From: Planctomycetaceae bacterium
Lineage (GTDB): Bacteria > Planctomycetota > Planctomycetia > Pirellulales > Thermoguttaceae
Direction: 5' to 3'
Length of the DNA: 7,667 nucleotides
NCBI GenBank assembly: GCA_003509805.1
Contig: DOMV01000298.1
Span: 1 to 7,667, forward strand
Shown here: positions 1-5,768 of the stretch, one piece after another
Position numbering within the stretch: position 1 is the first letter of the stretch
How the letters are laid out: the number at the start of each line of letters is the position of its first letter
Notes under the pieces: model-generated
Told to the model about the DNA's origin: nothing
Database searches by the model: none
What the model saw: only the letters and a program-made list of their open reading frames with translations
Program-made: the position numbers and the translations under genes

Positions 1-24
1 TCATTGTACACACAGAGGTTAGAA

Positions 25-83
25 GCGAGCGAGTGCGACAGGCGGACTTGACCAACTGTCCGTTTTCATCGCGTTTCCAGTAT
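25..83 (+). repeat. dispersed intergenic repeat, copy 1
   Basis: This stretch matches 2058-2116 in the same orientation without gaps. Over 31-83 versus 2064-2116, 48 of 53 bases agree, and the last 27 bases (57-83 versus 2090-2116) are identical. Similarity fades leftward (about 17 of 30 over 1-30), so the element may extend past the window edge. It is non-coding as far as I can see and lies 34 bases before the -35 box of the DUF721 gene. The two arms CGGAC and GTCCG (43-47 and 58-62) could form a small stem. In copy 2 the equivalent left arm is CAGAC, which still allows pairing as a G-U on the minus-strand RNA. Confidence 0.8.
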
Positions 84-116
84 CAATTGTGAGATCGGAG
101 CCGCGACCGTCCCGGT

Positions 117-145
117 TTGATTTTTTATCCGAAACCCGGTATAGT
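117..145 (+). promoter_or_regulatory. sigma70-type promoter of the DUF721 gene, probably leaderless
   Basis: A -35 box TTGATT (117-122) is followed by a 17-base spacer and a -10 box TATAGT (140-145). Five of six -10 bases and the four TTGA bases of the -35 fit the consensus, and the spacing is ideal. A start about seven bases after the -10 box falls on or next to the ATG at 152, and no Shine-Dalgarno sequence lies at a workable distance from that ATG. Together this suggests a leaderless mRNA, which is an inference. It also argues against the earlier in-frame ATG at 89, which would lie upstream of the promoter. Confidence 0.65.
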
Positions 146-151
146 GGATCA

Positions 152-589
152 ATGGCAAAGCGCATTCCCCAAAAAACCGATCCGACCGATTCCAGGGCGA
201 CTGGGAGAACGTCTCAAGGACCGCGTTCTTCAAAAGACGGTTCTTCAACGAAAAGTGCTTCCAAGAAAAGTGTTGTAAAACCGCGGGGCATTGCAAGGAT
301 CGGGGATGTTGCGCGGATCGGCGATATTTTGCCGCACCTGATGGCACGTTACGGTTTTCAACGCCAAATCGGGTCCGAAACCCTGGAAAAAGCCTGGGCC
401 GAATCCATCGGTCCACAACTTGCCGCCGTCGCCCGGCCGGCCGCCAAACGCCGGGGATGCCTGGAAATCGTCGTTCCCCACGGCGCTTTTGCCCAGGAAC
501 TCGCCTTCCGGGAGTCCGAACTCCTTGCGGCGCTTGCCCGGCTCGTCCCTGAAGAAAAAATCGCGAAACTGAAATTCGTCATTCGTTAG
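152..589 (+). CDS. DUF721 (DciA-like) protein
   Basis: A 145-residue basic protein. Residues 1-47 are a Lys/Ser/Arg-rich, probably disordered tail. Residues about 50-145 match the DUF721 pattern: a first helix with GDILPHLMARYG, then the hallmark AWAESIGPQLAAVARPA (81-97) with its conserved Trp at 82, a strand LEIVVPHGAFAQEL and a closing helix ending KLKFVIR. In many bacteria lacking DnaC/DnaI, DUF721 proteins (DciA) help load the DnaB replicative helicase, so a cytoplasmic replication-initiation role is possible here, but that is family knowledge only. In planctomycetes and other bacteria the gene often sits near recF/gyrB; here it stands alone, convergent with the HpnH gene. The start at 152 rests on the promoter. 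The linker contains two short in-frame duplications (250-279 and 293-328). An in-frame ATG at 89 would add 21 residues and looks unlikely. Confidence 0.82.
   Translation: MAKRIPQKTDPTDSRATGRTSQGPRSSKDGSSTKSASKKSVVKPRGIARIGDVARIGDILPHLMARYGFQRQIGSETLEKAWAESIGPQLAAVARPAAKRRGCLEIVVPHGAFAQELAFRESELLAALARLVPEEKIAKLKFVIR
250..328 (+). repeat. two short in-frame tandem duplications in the DUF721 linker
   Basis: At 250-264 and 265-279 two 15-base units share GAAAAGTG at the front and encode the Ser/Lys-rich linker. At 293-310 and 311-328 two 18-base units agree at 14 of 18 positions and encode ARIGDV followed by ARIGDI, just before the DUF721 domain proper. Both keep the reading frame. They look like decayed slippage or duplication products rather than a functional motif. 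Confidence 0.6.
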
Positions 590-742
590 AACGGCGAAAA
601 CACGCAAAACCGGAATCATCAAATCGCAAGCCGCGGCCAAGAACAAGCGGTTCTTCACGAGCCGGGAACGAAACGCGGCGCAACGGCCGGAATACGCACA
701 TGCGTCGCGCAGGGACCGGAAAACAGCCCGGGATGGTCGGGA
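590..742. other. gap between convergent genes, no terminator seen
   Basis: These 153 bases separate the stop codons of two converging genes. I see only weak inverted repeats, for example ACGCA/TGCGT around 695-706, and no stem followed by a T-run in either direction. Termination may be Rho-dependent or simply not recognisable by eye. No convincing ORF was found. Confidence 0.5.
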
Positions 743-1843
743 TCAACGGTTCATCCCGAGTTGCCACGCGGCCAACCGGAACAGGTTGAAAAGCGACCCG
801 CCGTGCAGTACGGCCGCCGGCTCGAAGCCACAATGCATCAGGCAGTGTTCGCACCGGGCATCCCGGCCGGGTCCGAGCCGGTCCCAATCGGTTTTCCCGA
901 CCAGTTCCCGGAAAGTCGCGAAATGGTTGTCCGTAATCAAATAACAGGGAGCCTTCCACCCCCGGATATTGCGCGTCGGATTCGCCCAGGCGGCACACGA
1001 CAACGCGCGTTCGCCGCAGAGAAAATCCATGTAAACCGGCGTCGTCGTCACACGGAACCGCTTCATGCGGGACCGGATTTCGCGAAACCGTTCATGCGTT
1101 TCCCGGTTGGTCAAAAAGAAGGATTCCCCGTCGTTTTCGTGACCGACTTTCTTTTCGTCTTGATTGGCGGTGTCTTGATTGGCACAGCGTACCGCCTCGT
1201 AACCGTAACCGGGGGCGATCATCATGCCGTCGACCCGGAGCCGTGTCAGCAGTTCGCCGAGTTCGACCAATTCCTCGATGCGCGTCTGGCGGAAAAGCGT
1301 CGTGTTCGTATACACGTAAAACCCGGCCTTCTTGGCGGCCTCGATCCCGGCGACGGCTTTTTGAAAGGCGCCGCCCTTCTCGACGATCGCGTCGTGCGTC
1401 GCTTCCATGCCGTCGAGATGGACGTTCCAATAGAGCCGGCGGAACATTCGGCGCCGCCGGGCCTTGCTCCGGGAGGCCGATTCGACGAAGGCCGGGAGTT
1501 TCTCGGCGAGAACCTGGCCGTTCGTGCACAGGTAAATGTGTTTTCCGCGCGCGAGAACTTGGTCGACCAGCTCGACGATCTCCGGATAGATCAGCGGTTC
1601 ACCGCCGCAGATGCTGACGGTCGGCGCGTCGCATTCCCCGACGGCGGCGACACATTCCGCGAGCGACATGCGTTGGTTCGCCGTATCCGCGTATTCACGA
1701 ATCCGGCCGCAACCGGAACAGTGTAAATTGCACCCGTGAAGCGGTTCGAGCATCAGGACGAGCGGGAACCGTTTCACGCCGGCCAGCCGCCGCGCGGCAA
1801 TGTACCGGCCCATCGTCAAGGAAAGATCAAGGGGAAATCGCAC
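743..1843 (-). CDS. hpnH: HpnH-family radical SAM protein (adenosylhopane synthase type)
   Basis: A 366-residue protein starting at GTG 1843, seven bases behind a perfect AGGAGG (1851-1856). The reading frame stays open to an ATG at 2002, but that extension lacks family features. The radical SAM core begins FPLVLMLEPLHGCNLHCSGC, giving the CxxxCxxC iron-sulfur motif at Cys38, Cys42 and Cys45, with GGEP at 80-83. The C-terminal part has NPTRNIRGWKAPCYL (288-302) and CEHCLMHCGFE (331-341), both typical of HpnH with its DUF3463 tail. HpnH joins a 5'-deoxyadenosyl radical from SAM to diploptene, the first step of extended C35 hopanoids, acting at the inner membrane. Oddities are a basic insert near 124-137 and an Asn/Gln/Asp/Lys-rich insert at about 219-242 with a 15-base duplication. 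No other hopanoid gene lies in the window, so the substrate is unproven; another radical SAM function with this architecture remains possible. Confidence 0.82.
   Translation of the reverse strand: MRFPLDLSLTMGRYIAARRLAGVKRFPLVLMLEPLHGCNLHCSGCGRIREYADTANQRMSLAECVAAVGECDAPTVSICGGEPLIYPEIVELVDQVLARGKHIYLCTNGQVLAEKLPAFVESASRSKARRRRMFRRLYWNVHLDGMEATHDAIVEKGGAFQKAVAGIEAAKKAGFYVYTNTTLFRQTRIEELVELGELLTRLRVDGMMIAPGYGYEAVRCANQDTANQDEKKVGHENDGESFFLTNRETHERFREIRSRMKRFRVTTTPVYMDFLCGERALSCAAWANPTRNIRGWKAPCYLITDNHFATFRELVGKTDWDRLGPGRDARCEHCLMHCGFEPAAVLHGGSLFNLFRLAAWQLGMNR
1157..1186 (-). repeat. 15-base in-frame tandem duplication inside hpnH
   Basis: The 12 bases GTCTTGATTGGC (plus strand) occur at 1157-1168 and again at 1172-1183, exactly 15 bases apart. 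On the coding strand they give ANQDT followed by ANQDE within a hydrophilic insert of the HpnH-like protein, outside the recognisable catalytic motifs. Confidence 0.65.
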
Positions 1844-1850
1844 GAAAAAA

Positions 1851-1856
1851 CCTCCT
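1851..1856 (-). promoter_or_regulatory. Shine-Dalgarno site deciding the hpnH start
   Basis: On the minus strand this is AGGAGG, followed by seven bases (TTTTTTC) and GTG at 1843. It is the only textbook Shine-Dalgarno in the window and sets the start of the HpnH-like gene. The resulting N-terminus, with GRYIAARRLAG before the FPLVLMLEP core, is the size expected for the family. Confidence 0.8.
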
Positions 1857-1909
1857 GCAAACGGACGAAAAACGCCCAAAAATGAAAGCCGGGGACGAAG
1901 TGCGTCGCA

Positions 1910-1929
1910 GTGGCCGGCCCCCCGGCCAC
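1910..1929. promoter_or_regulatory. strong GC hairpin in the hpnH leader
   Basis: GTGGCCGG (1910-1917) and CCGGCCAC (1922-1929) are perfect 8-base inverted arms around a four-base loop. The hairpin lies between the TATAAT box at 2036-2041 and the hpnH start. No T-run follows on the minus strand, so it is not a classical terminator. It could stabilise the leader or influence transcription or translation of hpnH; the role is unknown. Confidence 0.55.
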
Positions 1930-2035
1930 CGGAAACACTCCGGTTATACCGTAAACGGCATGATAATGCGGCGTGTTTTTCCCCGCGAACAAGCCATCGC
2001 ATAACCGCCTGCCGCTCGAACGATTCGTGTAAATG

Positions 2036-2061
2036 ATTATATTAACAAGAGTTGTTGGCAA
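2036..2061 (-). promoter_or_regulatory. candidate hpnH promoter with internal palindrome
   Basis: Read on the minus strand, a perfect TATAAT (2041 down to 2036) lies 14 bases after TTGCCA (2061 down to 2056), a five-of-six -35 match. The spacer is short for sigma70, so the -35 assignment is uncertain. The spacer is almost wholly a palindrome: AACAA-GAG-TTGTT at 2044-2056. Such a site could bind a dimeric regulator. The predicted transcript would carry a leader of roughly 185 bases before the GTG at 1843. Confidence 0.4.
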
Positions 2062-2116
2062 GTGAGTGCGGCAGGCAGACTTGGCCGAATGTCCGTTTTC
2101 ATCGCGTTTCCAGTAT
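2058..2116 (+). repeat. dispersed intergenic repeat, copy 2
   Basis: This is the second copy of the element at 25-83, in the same orientation, with 52 of 59 bases matching. It ends 8 bases from the stop codon of the methyltransferase/MTHFR gene and fills the space between that gene and the candidate hpnH promoter. No ORF or terminator explains it. A possible fragment in inverted orientation, TACTGGAAACG at 4004-4014, lies in the leader of the 2125-3987 gene; eleven bases alone are weak evidence. Confidence 0.8.
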
Positions 2117-2124
2117 ACGTTATT

Positions 2125-3987
2125 TCATGTCAACACGTCGAGAGCGATTTCGATGCGCCCGAACGGAGCGCTTACCTGGACACCCGCGACCCGGTTTTGC
2201 ACGACGGCGATCGACTCTTTCGCGATTGCGACACCGACGCTCCATTGGTGTTCCTGCGACGTGTGCGCGGCTTCCTCCATCCGTTTCATCGTCGCTTCGG
2301 GAATGACGACGCCGGGAACCTCGTTCTGCATGAAGACCGCATTCCGATAACCGGCCAACGGCCAAACGCCGGCAATGATCGGGATCGGACAATCGCCGAT
2401 CTCGTCGAGCATCCGGAGCAGGGCCTCGGGATCGAACACTGGTTGCGTGATCGCGAATTCGGCGCCGTTGTCGATCTTGGCCCGAAACCGGTCCCGTTCC
2501 CGCTTCCGGTCGAGCGACGTCGGGTCCAATCCGACGCCGATCACCGCCTGGGTCGGCGGTTCGAGCGATTGGCCCCCGAGATCGACTCCCCGGTTGAGCC
2601 GGCGCTGGACGGCGCACATCCCGATGGAATCGGTGTCGAATACGCCGGTCGCATGGGGATAACCGCCCAACTTCGGCGGGTCGCCAGTCACGAAAAGCAG
2701 ATTCCGGATTTCCGAGGCGGCGCAGGCGAGCAAATCGGCCTGCATACCGATCAGGTTCCGGTCGCGGCAGCAGAAATGGAGAATCGGCTCGATGCAGGCT
2801 TCCCGGTGAATGCGTTGCGCGACGACCATCGGCGAAATCCGGCTGCTCGCACGGGGACCGTCGGGAATGTTCACCGCGTCGATTCCATGACGGTGCAGCA
2901 TCTTGCATTTCCGGATCGTTCCCTCCAGGTCGTATCCGCGCGGCGGAACCAGTTCAACGGTCGTCACCCATTGTTTGCTCGCAAGCCGGCAGGCGAACCG
3001 GCTGCGCTCGGCAAAAAGCGACTCCGGTTTTTCCTCCACTTCCGGTTCCATCGAAAGAAGCACGGATTTCGTTTCACGGCCCCGGGCAAGCGGTTTGACC
3101 ATCGCCACGACTTCCCGAATATGATCCGGCATGATGCCGCAGCAGCCGCCGACCGCCGCCGCGCCGAGATTGACGAAACGCATCGCGTAGGTGGCCACGT
3201 ATTCCGGTGAACTGTAATAGATGTGCCGTCCCTCGAATTCCTTCGGGGTCCCGGCGTTCGGTTGAACGACGATCGGAATGCGCGTCACCCTGACCGCCTC
3301 CTCCAACGCTTCGAGGATGCCGTCCGGTCCGACGCCGCAATTCAATCCCCAGGCCGTCGGCGGTCGAAGTTCCGCAGGCAACGGGGCGAACAGGCGACCG
3401 ATCGGTTCTCCGGCGATGTTCCATATTCCATGATCGATCGCGCAGGAAATGATGTACGGGGTATCCGGCCGGTGCGCCACCGCTTTCGCGGCAAGTTCGA
3501 CCATCGCGCGCGAAGGGAACGTTTCGAAAATAATCAGGTCGGCCCCGCCTTCGAGGAGCGGATCGATTTGTTCAAGAAAGAAGGCGACGATCTGCTCGTC
3601 GTTGTACGACCCGCTGGAGAGAATCGGCCCGATGGACCCGGCGACAAAGCAACGCCGCGTCGAATCGTCCCCGTGGCCGTTCCCTTGCTCCGCTCCCCTG
3701 TCGGCAACGGTCCGGGCGATCCGGGCTCCCGTGAAATTGATGTCGGCCAATTTGTCGGCCAAACCGTATTTTTCCAGGGCGGGACGATTCGCCCCGAACG
3801 TGTTCGTCGTCAATACTTCCGCGCCCGCTTCCCGATAATCCGTGAGGATCCGTTCGATCAGTTTGGAATCGCTCAGGTTCAATTCCTCGAAACAACGGTT
3901 GGTAAACACATGATGGCGGTAAAGCTCGGTCCCCATGGGGCCGTCGAATACGAGAACGCCGGATCGAAGGGCTTCGGTAAAGGACAT
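2125..3987 (-). CDS. bifunctional homocysteine S-methyltransferase / methylenetetrahydrofolate reductase
   Basis: A complete 620-residue, YitJ-type two-domain enzyme of the methionine cycle, cytoplasmic. Residues about 5-300 form the homocysteine S-methyltransferase domain: DGPMGTEL near the start, TNTFGANR (61-68), and the zinc ligands Cys217 in GLNC and Cys282-Cys283 in GGCCG. After a linker rich in Glu and Lys (about 305-330), residues 340-615 form a MetF-like reductase barrel: TTVELVPPRG (Glu345 fits the catalytic Glu of MetF), VTGDPPK (Asp436, flavin site) and ITQPVFD (513-519). The reductase makes 5-methyltetrahydrofolate; in this family the first domain transfers a methyl group to homocysteine, but its methyl donor is not certain. 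The ATG at 3987 has only a weak AGAAG upstream. The leader back to the next gene is filled by a 15-base array. Both domains look intact. Confidence 0.92.
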   Translation of the reverse strand: MSFTEALRSGVLVFDGPMGTELYRHHVFTNRCFEELNLSDSKLIERILTDYREAGAEVLTTNTFGANRPALEKYGLADKLADINFTGARIARTVADRGAEQGNGHGDDSTRRCFVAGSIGPILSSGSYNDEQIVAFFLEQIDPLLEGGADLIIFETFPSRAMVELAAKAVAHRPDTPYIISCAIDHGIWNIAGEPIGRLFAPLPAELRPPTAWGLNCGVGPDGILEALEEAVRVTRIPIVVQPNAGTPKEFEGRHIYYSSPEYVATYAMRFVNLGAAAVGGCCGIMPDHIREVVAMVKPLARGRETKSVLLSMEPEVEEKPESLFAERSRFACRLASKQWVTTVELVPPRGYDLEGTIRKCKMLHRHGIDAVNIPDGPRASSRISPMVVAQRIHREACIEPILHFCCRDRNLIGMQADLLACAASEIRNLLFVTGDPPKLGGYPHATGVFDTDSIGMCAVQRRLNRGVDLGGQSLEPPTQAVIGVGLDPTSLDRKRERDRFRAKIDNGAEFAITQPVFDPEALLRMLDEIGDCPIPIIAGVWPLAGYRNAVFMQNEVPGVVIPEATMKRMEEAAHTSQEHQWSVGVAIAKESIAVVQNRVAGVQVSAPFGRIEIALDVLT

Positions 3988-4042
3988 GAATGAAAAAAAC
4001 TTCTACTGGAAACGTTTGAAAGTCGGCGGAATTCTCAATGAC

Positions 4043-4132
4043 GCCGCGTTTGACGACACTGTGTTTGATGGCACTGTGTTTGATGGCACTGTGTTTGATG
4101 GCACTGTGTTTGAAGAAACCGTGTTGGCAAGA
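4043..4132. repeat. 15-base tandem array between genes
   Basis: Six units of 15 bases run end to end. The three units at 4058-4102 are identical (ACTGTGTTTGATGGC on the plus strand); the units at 4043-4057, 4103-4117 and 4118-4132 are diverged. The array ends exactly at the stop codon (4133-4135) of the next gene and finishes 55 bases from the start of the methyltransferase/MTHFR gene, so it makes up most of that gene's leader. It may vary in copy number between strains. It is too short-unit and spacer-free to be CRISPR. Confidence 0.85.
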
Positions 4133-4948
4133 TCAACGCGGAATGTCCCGGAGCGCGCCGTTGGGAATTTGCTCCAGATTCCACCCGACCACATGTTTTT
4201 CCTTCGCCTTGGCTTGCCGCTTTCCCTGCATACGGACGAAGAAAGTTTCCCTGCCGGTTTCCGTGCCGGTTTCTTCGCCGGCTCCCTTGTCTTTGCCCTC
4301 CACCGGACAGGTCACGGCGTAGATGATGGCAACGGTATCCTTCCCGTCGATCGTTCGAACGGCGTCGGTTTTATAGTAGGACACGTCCGCTTTGTCGCCG
4401 AGATCGATCAACGTCCGGATGAGTTTGTTCTCGACGTATTCATGGACGGCGCGATGCCGGTATTTCTCGTCGGGCAACGTGTTCCACCAGGTTTCGGCCG
4501 CTTTCGGGTCGGGCCGGCGCTCCCAGAACGGCGATTGGAGCGAAAACGCGACCGGGATGTCGCCCTTTTCGAGCGCGGCGAACCAGGTCCTGAAAAACCG
4601 GTCCGCTTCACAACGCACCGTGTACTGGTAGTACGGCCAAAAAACGCCGACGCCGACGAGGGAAAGGATCGAAACGCTCAAACCGAGTTGCGCCATCCAG
4701 CCGCCCGTCGACATGCCTTCCGAACGCCGCACGGCAAGGATCGCGACGAGTGAAAGCAGGATGCCGAGGATGCCGAGGAAAAGAAACCATAAGCTCAGGA
4801 ACACCAGCGGCGTCAGGAGTCCGCAAGCGAGCGCGAGTAGCGCCGGGACGCTCAGACTGCGGTATTCCCGTTCCGCGTCGTCGGCCGGGTCTTCCCAATG
4901 AATGGAAAAAAGCGACCCCTCGGCCGCGGGTGTGGACTCGTTGGACAT
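4133..4948 (-). CDS. membrane protein of unknown function with soluble C-terminal domain
   Basis: A 271-residue protein from the ATG at 4948. Residues 1-32 are acidic and hydrophilic. Three hydrophobic segments follow at about 33-53, 55-74 and 84-104, the first two forming a tight hairpin, reminiscent of DUF4190-type membrane proteins. The rest is soluble. ADRFFRTWFAALEKGDIPVAF (about 115-135) resembles the opening of NTF2/SnoaL-like folds, but this is a guess. Near the C-terminus a Gly/Glu/Thr-rich stretch (from a 12-base repeat at 4253-4288) and a Lys-rich stretch look low in complexity. An ATG at 4996 would add 16 residues; neither start has a clear Shine-Dalgarno, and I prefer 4948 because the extra residues look uninformative. 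It follows the CvpA-like gene after 71 bases and is probably co-transcribed with it. I do not recognise the function. Confidence 0.75.
   Translation of the reverse strand: MSNESTPAAEGSLFSIHWEDPADDAEREYRSLSVPALLALACGLLTPLVFLSLWFLFLGILGILLSLVAILAVRRSEGMSTGGWMAQLGLSVSILSLVGVGVFWPYYQYTVRCEADRFFRTWFAALEKGDIPVAFSLQSPFWERRPDPKAAETWWNTLPDEKYRHRAVHEYVENKLIRTLIDLGDKADVSYYKTDAVRTIDGKDTVAIIYAVTCPVEGKDKGAGEETGTETGRETFFVRMQGKRQAKAKEKHVVGWNLEQIPNGALRDIPR
4253..4288 (-). repeat. 12-base in-frame tandem repeat in the 4133-4948 gene
   Basis: Three 12-base units start with GCCGG at 4253, 4265 and 4277; the first two share GCCGGTTTC. On the coding strand they give the Gly/Glu/Thr-rich run EETGTETGRET. The period is a multiple of three, so the frame is kept. 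Confidence 0.55.
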
Positions 4949-4999
4949 GGATCGTCGTTTTTGTTGAAGAACGGGATGATCGATTCGAAAATTCATGCC

Positions 5000-5011
5000 G
5001 GGGCCGGCCCC
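5000..5011. other. 12-base GC palindrome after the CvpA-like gene
   Basis: GGGGCCGGCCCC is a perfect self-palindrome in the 71-base gap between two co-directional genes. It lies eight bases beyond the stop codon of the upstream gene. With no loop and no T-run it is a poor terminator. It may be chance in GC-rich DNA. Confidence 0.3.
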
Positions 5012-5019
5012 GTTGCCGG

Positions 5020-5646
5020 TCAGTTTCTTTTCGGCACCGTTCCCTCGAAACTCGTCGTCCCCTTGGACTCGGCGACATGTTTCAGGGCGGCTCTGCGGGA
5101 ATTCTGGTTGACGAAAACCTTATTGGAATCGAACGTGTTCGTGCTGTTGAACGGCGCCAGGTTGCCCGAGGAAAGAATATCGTAGGATTTCGCCTTCATC
5201 AGGTCATACGACGCGATCCCCCCCTGTTCGCTTGGATTGCCGAGCGGAGCGAGATGGAGCGTAAACGTGTAAAACAGGAAGAAAACGGCGAAAAGGCAAA
5301 GCCCGGCCGCGGGGGTTCCCAACAGCTCAATCGGATCGGGAAACTTGACCTTGACCCGGGTGAGGTGCCGCGTCACTTCGTCGAGCAGGGCGTAGGCGAC
5401 CAGGAAGAGCAGCCAGATGGCGATGAAATCCCAATAAAAAAGGCCCGCCGCGTACATCCCGGCAAGCAGCGAGGCGACGTCTTCCCAGTAGTTCAACGCG
5501 ATCAGCGCGGCGAACGAAACGTTGATGGCGGCAATCGTGTTTCCCCATACTCCTTCGTTTTTGCGCAGGCCGAGAATCGCGACGACCACCACCAGCGGTA
5601 CGCCGAAGGTGAAACTCCAACCCAGTATCTTGAAAACGATTTCCAT
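5020..5646 (-). CDS. small four-helix membrane protein, possibly CvpA-like
   Basis: A 208-residue protein. Four hydrophobic segments are visible at about 9-27, 35-62, 68-90 and 107-132, followed by a soluble tail of some 75 residues rich in Ser, Asn and Lys. The pattern of short loops, a Trp-Glu-Asp after the second segment and a LLDEVTRHL helix after the third recalls CvpA-family proteins, but similarity is not strong enough to be sure. The tail, ending around TNTFDSNKVFVNQNSR and TTSFEGTVPKRN, could be outside or inside the membrane. The start at 5646 is the first ATG in frame; no clear Shine-Dalgarno is present. A 13-base array (5669-5720) and a TATAAT at 5763-5768 lie upstream, suggesting its own promoter. 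Function unknown. Confidence 0.75.
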   Translation of the reverse strand: MEIVFKILGWSFTFGVPLVVVVAILGLRKNEGVWGNTIAAINVSFAALIALNYWEDVASLLAGMYAAGLFYWDFIAIWLLFLVAYALLDEVTRHLTRVKVKFPDPIELLGTPAAGLCLFAVFFLFYTFTLHLAPLGNPSEQGGIASYDLMKAKSYDILSSGNLAPFNSTNTFDSNKVFVNQNSRRAALKHVAESKGTTSFEGTVPKRN

Positions 5647-5668
5647 GTGAACACTCGCAGTAACAATT

Positions 5669-5720
5669 TGGCTGTGAAAACGCGCTGTGAAAATGCGCTG
5701 TGCAAACGCGCCGTGACACG
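5669..5720. repeat. 13-base tandem array upstream of the CvpA-like gene
   Basis: Four adjacent units of 13 bases start at 5669, 5682, 5695 and 5708. The central form is GCGCTGTGAAAAT on the plus strand. Each unit differs slightly from the next. The array ends 22 bases from the ATG of the 5020-5646 gene and so would lie in its 5' leader. The 13-base period does not keep a reading frame, which fits non-coding DNA. Confidence 0.75.
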
Positions 5721-5762
5721 CACGGGAATGGTGAAATACGAAGTCGCCCGCCGCCGGAGGCG

Positions 5763-5768
5763 ATTATA
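5763..5768 (-). promoter_or_regulatory. candidate -10 box for the 5020-5646 gene
   Basis: On the minus strand this reads CGGTATAATCG with a perfect TATAAT. No good -35 box is visible at 16-18 bases upstream (GCGGAA at 17). If used, the transcript would carry a leader of about 110 bases that includes the 13-base array. The rest of the 5647-5884 gap shows no ORF or clear terminator. Confidence 0.35.

Noticed and set aside
1910..1929. Rho-independent terminator in front of hpnH
   Set aside because: The stem is strong but no T-run follows on either strand; it is kept only as a leader hairpin.
1844..2002. N-terminal extension of the HpnH-like protein to ATG 2002
   Set aside because: The added 53 residues show no family similarity, cross the GC hairpin, and the GTG at 1843 has a perfect AGGAGG.
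2062..3210. A 382-codon plus-strand ORF antisense to the methyltransferase/MTHFR gene
   Set aside because: The composition is that of an antisense shadow and the other strand encodes an intact two-domain enzyme. Its start also lies inside the dispersed repeat.
4043..4132. CRISPR array
   Set aside because: Units are 15 bases with no spacers between them, and no cas genes are present.
3988..4132. SAM or other methionine riboswitch in the leader of the methyltransferase/MTHFR gene
   Set aside because: The leader is mostly the 15-base array and shows no recognisable aptamer core; a covariance-model search would settle it.
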